Shown here: positions 23,565-32,088 of the stretch, one piece after another
How positions within the stretch are numbered: the first letter of the stretch is position 1
Layout of the letters: each line of letters opens with the position of its first letter
DNA from: Pelotomaculum_C sp050950345
Lineage (GTDB): Bacteria > Bacillota > Desulfotomaculia > Desulfotomaculales > Pelotomaculaceae
Direction of reading: 5' to 3'
Assembly (NCBI GenBank): GCA_050950345.1
Contig: JBMNHK010000007.1
Coordinates: 460,522-524,521, forward strand
DNA: 64,000 nucleotides
Notes under the pieces: model-generated
The model's database searches: none
What the model was told of the DNA's origin: nothing
The model's input: only the letters and a program-made list of their open reading frames with translations
Program-made: the position numbers and the translations under genes

Positions 23565-24377
23565 ATGGCCCGCAATTTTATCGGTACTATTCGCATACGC
23601 AAACGCCACCTGGTCGCACTGGTGGCAGTGGTGTTTTTGGCTTTGTTTTTGGCGCGGCTGGTTGAGGAGCGGACTTACCTCCAAACTATTAGAACCATGG
23701 CCCCGGCAGTAGAACAACGTGTGGTTGTGGTGGATGCCGGCCATGGCGGAGACGATCCCGGTGAAAGAGGCAAGGGCGGCATTGTGGAAAAAGACATCAC
23801 CCTGGCGGTGGCCAAAAAACTGGCGGATCATTTGACCCAGGGCGGGGCAAAAGTGCTAATGACCCGGGAAACCGATACCGATCTCAGCGACCCGGCCACG
23901 GTGGGGGCCGCGGCCAAAATGATGGAAAGCCTGCAGCGGCGTGTGGCGCTGGCCAACGATAACCAGGCGGAACTGTTCCTGAGCATCCACGTCAACAGCT
24001 TTTCCGACAAGGAGAAGTGCGGCGCCCAGACCTATGTGCAGCAGGGTATGAAAAAAAGCCTGCTGGCAGGCCGTTTTATCCAGGAAGCGCTGGCAGGCCG
24101 GCTTAACAACACCAAAAGCGATCAGCCGGTAGAGGTGGACTACTACATCACCAAAAACACCACCATGCCGGCGGTAGTCATCGAAGTGGGTTTCCTCAGC
24201 AACGACGCCGAAGCGAGGCTTTTGATGGATGAGAGCTACCAGGAAAGGGTGGCCGGTGCCATCTATGCAGGTGTGCTTAAATATTTTGCCCAGGAGCCCC
24301 TTTTCCAGGAGAACAGCGAAAGAGAAGAGATCATTGAGACTTTTAAGGCCAACACCTCAAAACCCCTTCACCCATAA
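23565..24377 (+). CDS. cwlD: Germination-type N-acetylmuramoyl-L-alanine amidase CwlD
   Basis: A 270-residue protein with one N-terminal membrane anchor (about residues 14-33) and an Amidase_3 domain. Zinc ligands: H60 in DAGHGGDDPG, E75 in GIVEKD, and H in SIHVNSF; the catalytic Glu is in VIEVGFLSN. CwlD starts muramic-lactam formation in the spore cortex, so the host probably forms endospores. ATG 23565 follows GAAAGGAG; an upstream in-frame TTG at 23538 is less likely. A terminator follows. Confidence 0.9.
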   Translation: MARNFIGTIRIRKRHLVALVAVVFLALFLARLVEERTYLQTIRTMAPAVEQRVVVVDAGHGGDDPGERGKGGIVEKDITLAVAKKLADHLTQGGAKVLMTRETDTDLSDPATVGAAAKMMESLQRRVALANDNQAELFLSIHVNSFSDKEKCGAQTYVQQGMKKSLLAGRFIQEALAGRLNNTKSDQPVEVDYYITKNTTMPAVVIEVGFLSNDAEARLLMDESYQERVAGAIYAGVLKYFAQEPLFQENSEREEIIETFKANTSKPLHP

Positions 24378-24413
24378 GATTTTTGAGATCAATAATCAAA
24401 TTACTTAAATGCG

Positions 24414-24443
24414 AAAACCGCTCCACAGGGGCGGTTTTTTTTT
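24414..24443 (+). terminator. Rho-independent terminator after cwlD
   Basis: AAAACCGCTCC, loop ACA, GGGGCGG and nine T form a strong intrinsic terminator (stem of 7 bp with one G-T pair). The A-run at the left side allows termination on both strands. Confidence 0.85.
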
Positions 24444-24556
24444 GGGGGTTAGCTGTAGGGCGAGTTTTTGTCCCTTGCTTAAAAAATTATTTGGATTAAA
24501 AGGATTTTATTGGTCGCATGTTGAAATCTGTTCCTTTACATTTAATTATTGGTTAT

Positions 24557-26109
24557 TAACTCAACTTTCGCAGGACGAAAGTTGAAGCCGATCCTTTAAA
24601 AATGCGGGCAGACAGGAAATGAACTCTTGAATTAAATCCTGTAAAGCACGATCTGTTATTGTAAGATACTTCCTCAAGGTGTTTTTAAATATTGTCAGTA
24701 TCAGTTGAAATGCCTCTGTAAAACTAATATCTTTTAGCTCATCACAGCAAAGATAAAATAGGTTGCCGAGTGTCCGCGGGTCCTTTGATTCCCGGTTTTC
24801 TAGGGCGAGCATGATGTAGCGGCAGAACACGATTGTGGTATGGGCCACCATTGAATCATAAGATCTCCCCTGGAACTCCTTGGCAAGTTTCAAAAATGAT
24901 TTGGTGGTTTTAAAAAACACTTCGATGTTCCAGCGTTTACCGTAGATTTGGATGATTTCTTCATCGGTTAACTCTAAATCAGTTGTAAGCAATGCCAACC
25001 ATTTTTTTGACCTGTTCGGGTCCCGTACAAATAAGATCCGGGCCGGTACGGGATTACCATTAGAATCATTGCCGATAACAACAAAGGCATTTGCTAATAT
25101 CTTAGCCCTGCCAGGTTTTTTGAGGAGTTCCTTGTAAAGGGTATCAAGATTCATCTTTTCCCCTTTATAAGTGTACAGAACCTTTTTCATTGATTTAAGC
25201 ATGCATATCACATGGAGACGGTGCTCACGAACCTTACAGATAATGGCCGGAAAGGCGAACCAACTGTCAAAAAGAAGATACCTTGCCTTGATACCATGTT
25301 CCTGAGCTTGACGTAAGAGGTCAAACATTACTTCGGTAGACTTTTTGATACTTTCCATCCTTCTTTTGTAGCCAGTGGTACGCTTATCAAGCCTTTGGTT
25401 AATTCCACACAGCCGGTTATGTTCATTTTCGGAACTGAGCAGGGAAAAGGCGACCGGTAGAAAAGTATTGCCGTCTGACCAACCTAGTGTAAGCATCCTA
25501 AAACCAAGGACATACTTGTGTTCAACATGATCCCGCACCCTGGCCAGCAATTCAACGGCTTTGCTCCTGTTGCGGCTGTAGAGAGAGTCATCAAGGATAA
25601 GGACATTCTTCCAGCTGTGAGGCTTCAAAGGCTCAATGGTTTCTTTAATGATAGTTGAACTTAGGGTAAGTAAAAATTTTCGCCAATTATACCGACATGA
25701 ATTTAAAAACCGATATATTGTATCCTTCTGCGGCATGCCGGAGTCAGTTTCGGATTGCAATGTACGATAGAGGTTCTTGCCACTAAATACAAGCAGAAAA
25801 ATGAACTTAAAAATTTCCAGACAGCTAAAACCCTTTGTTTTTCGAAAGTTGCAGCGGCGTAATTTTTTGCTAATTTCATACTTGGCAAAAAAATTATCCA
25901 CGCGAGAGTTAAATTGTTTTTCAACTGCATATTGGTCTGGTAAAATAGATTTCATAAAGACATCCTTTCGTCTTGTTGGAATGGTTTTTTGTCAATTCTA
26001 TTTTACCAAGACGAGGGTGTCTTTTGTTGTTTTCTACTAAAATAAAATCGCAATTAAGCCAATTATATCAAGGCTTTATGGCTATTTTTCAAGTGAGAAA
26101 GTTGAGTTA
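24557..26109. mobile_element. IS4-type insertion sequence
   Basis: The element is about 1553 bp long. Its terminal inverted repeats are TAACTCAACTTTC at 24557-24569 and its exact complement GAAAGTTGAGTTA at 26097-26109; a few more bases match with one mismatch. It holds a single full-length transposase gene on the minus strand whose stop codon lies inside the left repeat. No clear target-site duplication is visible, which agrees with later rearrangement at the right side. Confidence 0.85.
24561..25955 (-). CDS. IS4-family transposase
   Basis: A 464-residue DDE transposase. The probable catalytic residues are D122 (LILDDS), D230 (LLFDSWF) and E345 in the YxxRWxxE-type motif (IYGKRWNIEVFFKTTKSF). 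It cuts and joins the ends of the element. The frame is intact and the start ATG 25955 follows GAAAGGATGTC, so the element may still be active. It separates the cwlD terminator from a destroyed sugar-transferase gene. Confidence 0.92.
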   Translation of the reverse strand: MKSILPDQYAVEKQFNSRVDNFFAKYEISKKLRRCNFRKTKGFSCLEIFKFIFLLVFSGKNLYRTLQSETDSGMPQKDTIYRFLNSCRYNWRKFLLTLSSTIIKETIEPLKPHSWKNVLILDDSLYSRNRSKAVELLARVRDHVEHKYVLGFRMLTLGWSDGNTFLPVAFSLLSSENEHNRLCGINQRLDKRTTGYKRRMESIKKSTEVMFDLLRQAQEHGIKARYLLFDSWFAFPAIICKVREHRLHVICMLKSMKKVLYTYKGEKMNLDTLYKELLKKPGRAKILANAFVVIGNDSNGNPVPARILFVRDPNRSKKWLALLTTDLELTDEEIIQIYGKRWNIEVFFKTTKSFLKLAKEFQGRSYDSMVAHTTIVFCRYIMLALENRESKDPRTLGNLFYLCCDELKDISFTEAFQLILTIFKNTLRKYLTITDRALQDLIQEFISCLPAFLKDRLQLSSCES

Positions 26110-26208
26110 TTAAGTATGCAATATGGTATTTTATGTAATTTCCCAATGTGGACATAGTGTTGAATTTTGCAAACCCTTCTAAATTTACAACTAGCATTGG
26201 AGGAAATT

Positions 26209-26462
26209 ATGCATAAATCCAGCTTTGCCGACGTTAATATTATACAAATACTGGTGGATATTATATTTTTAGTGCTTACATTTGGCATTAGTTATCTTAT
26301 TGCTGCTCAGTTTACAACACTATATGAGATAACGGAATATTTTTGGATATTAATAGTCTATGTGCCTATTTGGGTGTTTTTTATGGCCTTTCAAGGGATG
26401 TATGATAGAACAACCTTTTAAATTGGATTCTCCGGGCCCGGCCTTATTTAAACAAAAACGTG
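26209..26462 (+). pseudogene. Remnant of a polyprenyl sugar transferase
   Basis: After GGAGG (26199-26203), ATG 26209 opens 70 codons with two membrane helices ending FQGMYDRTTF, which is the usual end of the first membrane part of an exopolysaccharide sugar transferase. In another frame directly after it is KLDSPGPALFKQKR (about 26418-26459), the core motif of the catalytic domain of the same family. About 200 residues in between and all of the C-terminus are lost, and the sequence then runs into the 3' end of the oppositely oriented beta-helix gene. This is the scar of one or more deletions next to the IS element. Confidence 0.75.
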
Positions 26463-27625
26463 ACGTTATTGGCTATTACGCCTTTGCCGGTGATGCCATA
26501 GCCTATATTAACATGGCCGGTATTGGTGATCTCGTTCCCCTCAATAACAATGTTTGTGTAGTTATCCTGGTCATATGATTTAATGACCGTAGTATATGCT
26601 GTGGCAGATGCTCTTGTGTTGATTGTATTGTTGGTTATCCTCACATTATCCAGCTGGGATACTGTGTCCATGTTTTGCCCCACCTGAAATATGGTACAGG
26701 CGATGTCACCGGTGGTGATTGTGTTGCCGTCAAATATAACATTTTTTGTACTGGCTGTGCTGTGCTTATTAAACTCTCCGGCAAAAGCATCAATGAGCAC
26801 ATCGGGTATCCTCCCGTATGCCGTAATAGAGTTATTGCGCACGGTCACATCCCTGACCAGGCCCACACAGCCCCATACAGCGATGGCCTCGTCATTGCTA
26901 TTCTTTTCGATGGTATTGCTTTCCAATACCACATTCTCCGTCGCGTTAGCCGGATCGGCCCCATCCCCTGTCAAACACCTGACCATCACTGCCGCGCCGC
27001 TTTCAGTTCCGGTATCATTTTTGATATAACAATTCCTGATCAGGACATTTTTGCAGCCTGCATAGAGATCAATATTTGAACCGCTGACGCCGTTTCCTTG
27101 CACGATAAAATCACAATCCTCAAGGATCAGCTTCTTCACATTGGCCATACCCAACAAGGTATGAATCGAATTGCTGTTATTTTTGTCCATGATAAAGGTA
27201 AGGCCGCGAATTGTGATTTCATCCGCGGTGGCGCTGTCGTATGCCTGGCTGAAGTGCTCATTCATGACGGCAAACTCACTTTCAGGATAACATTTCCCTT
27301 TTTGGAAACTATCATCAATTAATATTCTGGACTGCCCCCTTATTCCCTCCAGCACAATCCCATTTTTTAGCTTTAATGTTGAGACAAGAGCATAGTCTCC
27401 TGCCGGAATAAACACGTAGTCCGATACGGCCAGCTGCTGGCGAAGCAGTGAAAAATCATCCCCCGGCAAAATGTCAGCCGTCGCCCACAACCTCTCACAG
27501 GCTGTCCACATCACCAATCCAACAGCGAGTACCCCCATACATATAACTGGTATGATCCATTCATACAGCTTTTTTTCCTTCCTGATGTCCTTTGCCTCCC
27601 TTTGTATTAGCGGTAAATAAGGCAA
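26444..27625 (-). CDS. Membrane-anchored right-handed beta-helix protein
   Basis: A protein of up to 393 residues with one N-terminal membrane helix (about residues 23-43), followed by parallel beta-helix repeats rich in N/V/I ladders (for example VVLESNTIEKNSN, VTVRNNSITAYG, VRITNNTINTRA). Such folds occur in polysaccharide lyases, epimerases and glycan-binding proteins; no catalytic residues can be assigned. The annotated start overlaps the upstream ligase gene by 65 bases, so the true start may be later. The last residues (NNVTFLFK) end in the deletion scar at 26444-26462, so the original C-terminus may be missing. Confidence 0.7.
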   Translation of the reverse strand: MPYLPLIQREAKDIRKEKKLYEWIIPVICMGVLAVGLVMWTACERLWATADILPGDDFSLLRQQLAVSDYVFIPAGDYALVSTLKLKNGIVLEGIRGQSRILIDDSFQKGKCYPESEFAVMNEHFSQAYDSATADEITIRGLTFIMDKNNSNSIHTLLGMANVKKLILEDCDFIVQGNGVSGSNIDLYAGCKNVLIRNCYIKNDTGTESGAAVMVRCLTGDGADPANATENVVLESNTIEKNSNDEAIAVWGCVGLVRDVTVRNNSITAYGRIPDVLIDAFAGEFNKHSTASTKNVIFDGNTITTGDIACTIFQVGQNMDTVSQLDNVRITNNTINTRASATAYTTVIKSYDQDNYTNIVIEGNEITNTGHVNIGYGITGKGVIANNVTFLFK

Positions 27626-28886
27626 CTAGCGCCCAAATATACCACTGGCAAACCGTCATATCGATAATGTTATCCGCTAAACTCATCAGGTAAAAAACAG
27701 CCACGAAGATAAATACAACCAGATAGTTCCCGGCCTTATTGCTCAATATGCTTCTGAGAGTGTTGAATTGGAGCACCAGGTACGAACCCAGCCCGACAAT
27801 CCCCGTTTCAAGCAGTAATTTGAGATAGTCATTATGAGCTTCGATATTCCAGTTAAGGACATTTGAACTGAGTTCTTTAAAGGAACCGATCCCATGGCCC
27901 AATAAGGGTTTGATAAAGAATAAGAAGCCCATGCTCTTCCAGATTGTAAACCTTACCGCGAGAGAGCTCTGTTCCACGTCGCTGCTCAGCACATTGGCAA
28001 ACCTGTCCGCAATACTCTGATAGAAGGGGCTGATGGCCAGGAGCAGCAAAGCGCTATAACCCAGTTTAGACGACAGAGGAAGCTTGCTCATAACCAGACA
28101 GCTTACGACAATTAAGGCCAGGCCGAGCCATGCTCCTCTGGTATAGGTGTTATATAACTCGAAGAGGCTCAATAAAACGATCAAATACAAAAAAAGATTC
28201 TTTTTATTATATCGTATTAAATATATGAGCACAGTAACAATTATGATCACCAGAAAAAAGGCGAAAACATTTGGGTGGGCCAGTGTCCCCTTTAAGCGGT
28301 TAAGGCCGGCCTCCGCATAATAGCTGGTTATCTGGCCTGAAGAAAAAATGTATTGATACAACCCTACCGCCAGGGGAATAATTGCTGAAGCAATAATCCC
28401 TTTCATAACCGTTCGATCAAAATTTTCAATCTTTTCGCTTAAATAATATACGATCAGGTAAATACACAGGATGCTTATGAATTTAATGACATAAACGAGC
28501 CCGAAATGATAATTCCCGGGAATTACTGAACTAATAATCCCAATAGCAATAAAAGCATAAAAACTCAGGGCAATGTTGTTTTTAATAAATATTTTATTAG
28601 TTATCAAATAGGCCGCAATTACAATAACAGAGTAAGCTGCAAACAAACTGGAAACGCTGATATCAATGGCACTGATCCTTATGCTGGTTTCCATAAAAGC
28701 ATCTACGCTACTGCGGAAAATAAGCAGCAAAAGAACTCCCAGCTTGATATCAATGATGGAGATAACGAGGAGGGCGACAGAAACTAGAATGAATATTGTG
28801 AGTTTAAAGTCGAATTTAACAAGCACCAGCAATGCTATGCTTATTACAGCAAACAGGCCCGAAACAATCCATTCTTTTGCACTCAA
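27561..28886 (-). CDS. O-antigen ligase/polymerase family protein
   Basis: A 441-residue protein with about twelve membrane helices and the Wzy_C (O-antigen ligase) motifs: LKGTLAHPNVFAFFL and, in the large outer loop, GHGIGSF...EAHNDYLKLLLETGIVGL. It would polymerise repeat units or transfer the finished glycan to an acceptor on the outside of the membrane. It lies 57 bases after the tyrosine-kinase gene in a minus-strand capsule module. Confidence 0.85.
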   Translation of the reverse strand: MSAKEWIVSGLFAVISIALLVLVKFDFKLTIFILVSVALLVISIIDIKLGVLLLLIFRSSVDAFMETSIRISAIDISVSSLFAAYSVIVIAAYLITNKIFIKNNIALSFYAFIAIGIISSVIPGNYHFGLVYVIKFISILCIYLIVYYLSEKIENFDRTVMKGIIASAIIPLAVGLYQYIFSSGQITSYYAEAGLNRLKGTLAHPNVFAFFLVIIIVTVLIYLIRYNKKNLFLYLIVLLSLFELYNTYTRGAWLGLALIVVSCLVMSKLPLSSKLGYSALLLLAISPFYQSIADRFANVLSSDVEQSSLAVRFTIWKSMGFLFFIKPLLGHGIGSFKELSSNVLNWNIEAHNDYLKLLLETGIVGLGSYLVLQFNTLRSILSNKAGNYLVVFIFVAVFYLMSLADNIIDMTVCQWYIWALVALFTANTKGGKGHQEGKKAV

Positions 28887-28943
28887 GATCTTTAACCCTT
28901 ATTATTGTATTTTATGGCTGTATGTAGCTGTATGTATATCAGG

Positions 28944-29561
28944 TTAAAAATATTTGCCGCTTTTATTAACTATAACCCCTAAAATATTTGGGTTAACTCT
29001 CTCTAAAGATTCCTTGCAGCGGATTACTTTCTTGCGGTCCAGCTTGCCGGCCTGCACCACAAAAATACTCGTGTCGGCATATTTTGCTAATACCAGCGCA
29101 TCTGATGAATCTGATATAGCCGGTGAATCGATGAGGATATAATCATATACTTCCTTCAAATTGGCAAACATTTCCCTGCATCTTGCTGAATCCAATAAAG
29201 TGTTAAAATTCACCTTCTGGAAGCCGGCAAGCATAAAATGCAGCATGTTGTTTTTACTCTCTTTGATTGCATCCTTAAGGGGAATCTCCGTTGTCAGGTA
29301 ATCTGATATGCCTTTGCTGTTTATTAGTTTAAAAAACTCATGTACCCCTGGTCTATGCAGGTTGAAATCGATAATGAGAGTCTTTTTGCGGCTGTCGGCC
29401 AGTATTTTCGCCAGGTTGGCTGTTATAAAGGTTTTTCCTTCTCTGGCCAGGGTACTGGTAATTAAAATTGATTTTATGCCTGGTTGCATAGCTGCCTGAA
29501 TATTGCTGATGATTCTTCTCAGCTCTTCAATATTAGAGTTGTACGACTTTTTCCTGGTCAT
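28944..29561 (-). CDS. Capsule tyrosine kinase, CpsD/CapB family
   Basis: A 205-residue BY-kinase ATPase domain. Walker A is present as STLAREGKTF (the usual glycine before the EGK is replaced by arginine), Walker A' as LIIDFNLHRPG, and Walker B as ILIDSPA. Unlike typical members it has no C-terminal tyrosine cluster; the chain ends NKSGKYF. It should act with the Wzz-type activator encoded immediately upstream (29-base overlap), controlling chain length and export. Without tyrosine cluster and with a truncated partner its activity is doubtful. Confidence 0.8.
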   Translation of the reverse strand: MTRKKSYNSNIEELRRIISNIQAAMQPGIKSILITSTLAREGKTFITANLAKILADSRKKTLIIDFNLHRPGVHEFFKLINSKGISDYLTTEIPLKDAIKESKNNMLHFMLAGFQKVNFNTLLDSARCREMFANLKEVYDYILIDSPAISDSSDALVLAKYADTSIFVVQAGKLDRKKVIRCKESLERVNPNILGVIVNKSGKYF

Positions 29562-30027
29562 TAGTCAATTCTCCTTGCGTCCAATAATGCTGCTTCATCT
29601 TTTTCAGGTAACCCAGGCAGGGCAGTCCAAGGTATCTTACCACATCCGCCTCCGTAACAATAGTAGGTTGCAGGTAGTTCAATAACAAAGCCAGGCTGGC
29701 GGATAAGATCAAGCCTGCCAGTAAAGCTGCCAGGATTATGGCTGCGCCCTTACTATTTAACGTTATACTATCAATAGAAGGCTGATCCACGGCTTTGATG
29801 GACATGGGAATATATTGAGGCGTAATTTCAAGAAAGGTCTGGCTGACCGCGTTGGCCAGAGCGATAACCGATTCAGGGGTCTCGCTGCTGACGTTGATAA
29901 TGATGATCCTGTTGGCGACGGATGTAACACGAACTAACTGTTGAATCTCTTTGTAGTCCATATCATCCCTGATATAAGAACTCACCTGCTTGGCAAAAGT
30001 GTTTGATTTAACAATTACTTCTATGGT
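29533..30027 (-). pseudogene. Wzz/CapA chain-length regulator, 5' truncated
   Basis: The reading frame is open from a TAA at 30028-30030. Its first residues (IVKSNTFAKQVSSYI) already match the middle of Wzz-type proteins, and the rest covers the periplasmic part, the second membrane helix (AAIILAALLAGLILSASLALL) and the cytoplasmic tail that activates the kinase. The N-terminal membrane helix and about 60 residues are missing. GTG 29985 could start a 150-residue fragment. The break coincides with the 5' end of a glycosyltransferase on the other strand. Confidence 0.75.
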
Positions 30028-31030
30028 TTACAACGTTGAAAGATACTTACATCAATGTATTGATTCAATTATGCAGCAGACGAAGCAGAATTTTGAATTG
30101 ATCCTGGTAAACGACGGTTCCAGAGACAAAAGCGGCGAGATATGTGAGGAATACCGGAGCAAATATCCGGATCAAATCACGGTCATCCATCAGGAGAACC
30201 GGGGGCTGCTGCTGACAAGGCGAACAGCTATTGCTAGGGCCCGTGGTGATTTTGTCATCTTCGTGGATTCTGATGATTATTTGCGAGGGGATGCCCTTGA
30301 GGTAATTGAACAGGCAATCAACCGGTATGAGGCCGATTTGGTGCTGTACAAGTATGCCCGTGTTACAGATGAAGGGAGGGTGACAGAGTCTAAGGCGGAG
30401 TTTTTCCATGGTGAAGTTTTTACGAAAGATAATAAAAAAAGAGTATATGAGCGTATTATGGAGGGTGCTTTAAACAGCCTGTGTATAAAAGCGGTAAAAC
30501 TAAACCTCATCGATGTGGAGCGGGATTATTCTGTCATGAGCCATGTAAGTGACGGGGAGGATCTGCTCCAGTCCTTACCCATGCTCACGTATGCTGAAAG
30601 AATAGTCTATCTGGATGAAGCATTATATTTTTACAGATACAATACTGCGAGCATCATGCATACTTTCAACCCTGGTAAGGTTGAGTCCATAATAACGGTA
30701 GAAAGCCAGCTAATGCAATATATGGTTAAATGGGGCATGGATGACGCGCATGGTTGGGAACTTTTGTATAACCACCGGCTCCAGTTAATTCAAGCAGTTA
30801 TCTGGCAAATAGTATTAGCGACTGAGTTAAGTGATGGGGAAAGGATGCGATACTTGCATGAGCTCTCCGGTGAGCCTTTTTTTGTGGAAGCGTATGATGG
30901 GGCAACTGATCCTGTTCTGAAGCCGGTTTGGCGGTTGGTGATGTTGCTTATGAGAAAAGGCAGGATTAAGACGATCAACATGCTCATCAAAGCATATCAA
31001 GCATTGCCTTACAGGAAAACTAAAAAATAA
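29990..31030 (+). CDS. Family 2 glycosyltransferase
   Basis: A 346-residue GT-A protein: YNVERYLHQCIDSIMQQT, ILVNDGSRDKSGEICEEY, and the DxD motif in FVDSDDYLRG bind the nucleotide-sugar. It would add one sugar to the lipid-linked repeat unit at the inner membrane face. The start is uncertain (TTG 29990, GTG 29999 or ATG 30023): no ribosome-binding site is visible, and the first 38 bases lie inside the truncated wzz frame on the other strand, so the original 5' end may be lost. Confidence 0.82.
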   Translation: MAKVFDLTITSMVYNVERYLHQCIDSIMQQTKQNFELILVNDGSRDKSGEICEEYRSKYPDQITVIHQENRGLLLTRRTAIARARGDFVIFVDSDDYLRGDALEVIEQAINRYEADLVLYKYARVTDEGRVTESKAEFFHGEVFTKDNKKRVYERIMEGALNSLCIKAVKLNLIDVERDYSVMSHVSDGEDLLQSLPMLTYAERIVYLDEALYFYRYNTASIMHTFNPGKVESIITVESQLMQYMVKWGMDDAHGWELLYNHRLQLIQAVIWQIVLATELSDGERMRYLHELSGEPFFVEAYDGATDPVLKPVWRLVMLLMRKGRIKTINMLIKAYQALPYRKTKK

Positions 31031-31097
31031 TTACTGCAGACAAATGCGCTGGTATGGCCTGCAAGTTTGATACAGTTAAAGGATACATGGTGAAAAA

Positions 31098-32051
31098 ATG
31101 AGTCAATTGATGGTAAGTATTTGTTGTGCAGCATATAACCACGAAGAGTATATTGCGGCAGCCCTGGATGGTTTTTTGATGCAGAAAGCCGATTTTTCCT
31201 ACGAAATTTTGGTGCATGATGATGCATCCACAGATAATACAGCGAAGATCATCAAAGAATATGAGCAGAATTATCCAGATATAATCAAGCCAATATATCA
31301 GACAGAAAATCAATACTCTAAAAAGGTCAAAATCAGCTCTGCTTATAATTTCCCCAGGGCAAAAGGCAAGTACATTGCCTGGTGTGAAGGCGATGATTAT
31401 TGGACTGATCCCTTAAAACTACAGACGCAAGTTGATTATATGGAAGCGCACCCGGAATGCAGTTTGTGTGCACATGCCGCCGAACAGCGTACAGCCGACG
31501 GCAAGCTGCTTCAATACATCAGGCCCTCGATGCATGATAAATCATTTTCAGTGGCGGAAATCATTGAAGGCGGCGGTGGCTTGTTTGCTACTAATTCATT
31601 GATGTTTCCAGCGGCATTAGTGCAAGAGGTGCCGGATTTCTATATCGATGCCCCTGTGGGGGATGCCCCCTTGATGATCTATCTGGCCCTGCAAGGCGAT
31701 GTGTACTACATAGACCGCTGTATGTCGGCATATCGTTTTATGGCGGAAGGCTCCTGGTCAAAAAAAACTTACAACAATGACGCAAAGCATATGGAGCATG
31801 CCGCAAGGATGATCGCCATGTATCAAGAAATCGATGAATATACGGAGCACCGCTATGCCGCCGCGATTCACGAAATAGCATTATTTTATGAATTTATGAT
31901 CTGGCGGCTGAAGAGGGATCTCAAGCAAATCCGGTCAGATAAATACAGGAGATTTTATAATGAGTTAACTGGGAAAGAAAAGGCCGGGATTTTCATAAAG
32001 GCATATTTTCCATTTTTGCTCAAGCTGTGGAGAAAAATTAAAGGGAAATAG
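31098..32051 (+). CDS. Family 2 glycosyltransferase
   Basis: A 317-residue GT-A protein with VSICCAAYNHEEYIAAALDG, VHDDASTDNTAKI and the metal/substrate motif WCEGDDYWTDPLKL. The EGDDYW variant is typical of capsule glycosyltransferases. The C-terminal 60 residues are basic and may contact the membrane. ATG 31098 lies 67 bases after the previous glycosyltransferase, probably in the same operon. Confidence 0.88.
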   Translation: MSQLMVSICCAAYNHEEYIAAALDGFLMQKADFSYEILVHDDASTDNTAKIIKEYEQNYPDIIKPIYQTENQYSKKVKISSAYNFPRAKGKYIAWCEGDDYWTDPLKLQTQVDYMEAHPECSLCAHAAEQRTADGKLLQYIRPSMHDKSFSVAEIIEGGGGLFATNSLMFPAALVQEVPDFYIDAPVGDAPLMIYLALQGDVYYIDRCMSAYRFMAEGSWSKKTYNNDAKHMEHAARMIAMYQEIDEYTEHRYAAAIHEIALFYEFMIWRLKRDLKQIRSDKYRRFYNELTGKEKAGIFIKAYFPFLLKLWRKIKGK

Positions 32052-32088
32052 AACGCATCGGAAGGATGCTACATAAAGTGGTATTTTT

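Noticed and set aside
24557..26109. Composite transposon including cwlD or the capsule module
   Set aside because: Only one copy of the inverted-repeat pair is present, closely flanking the transposase gene.
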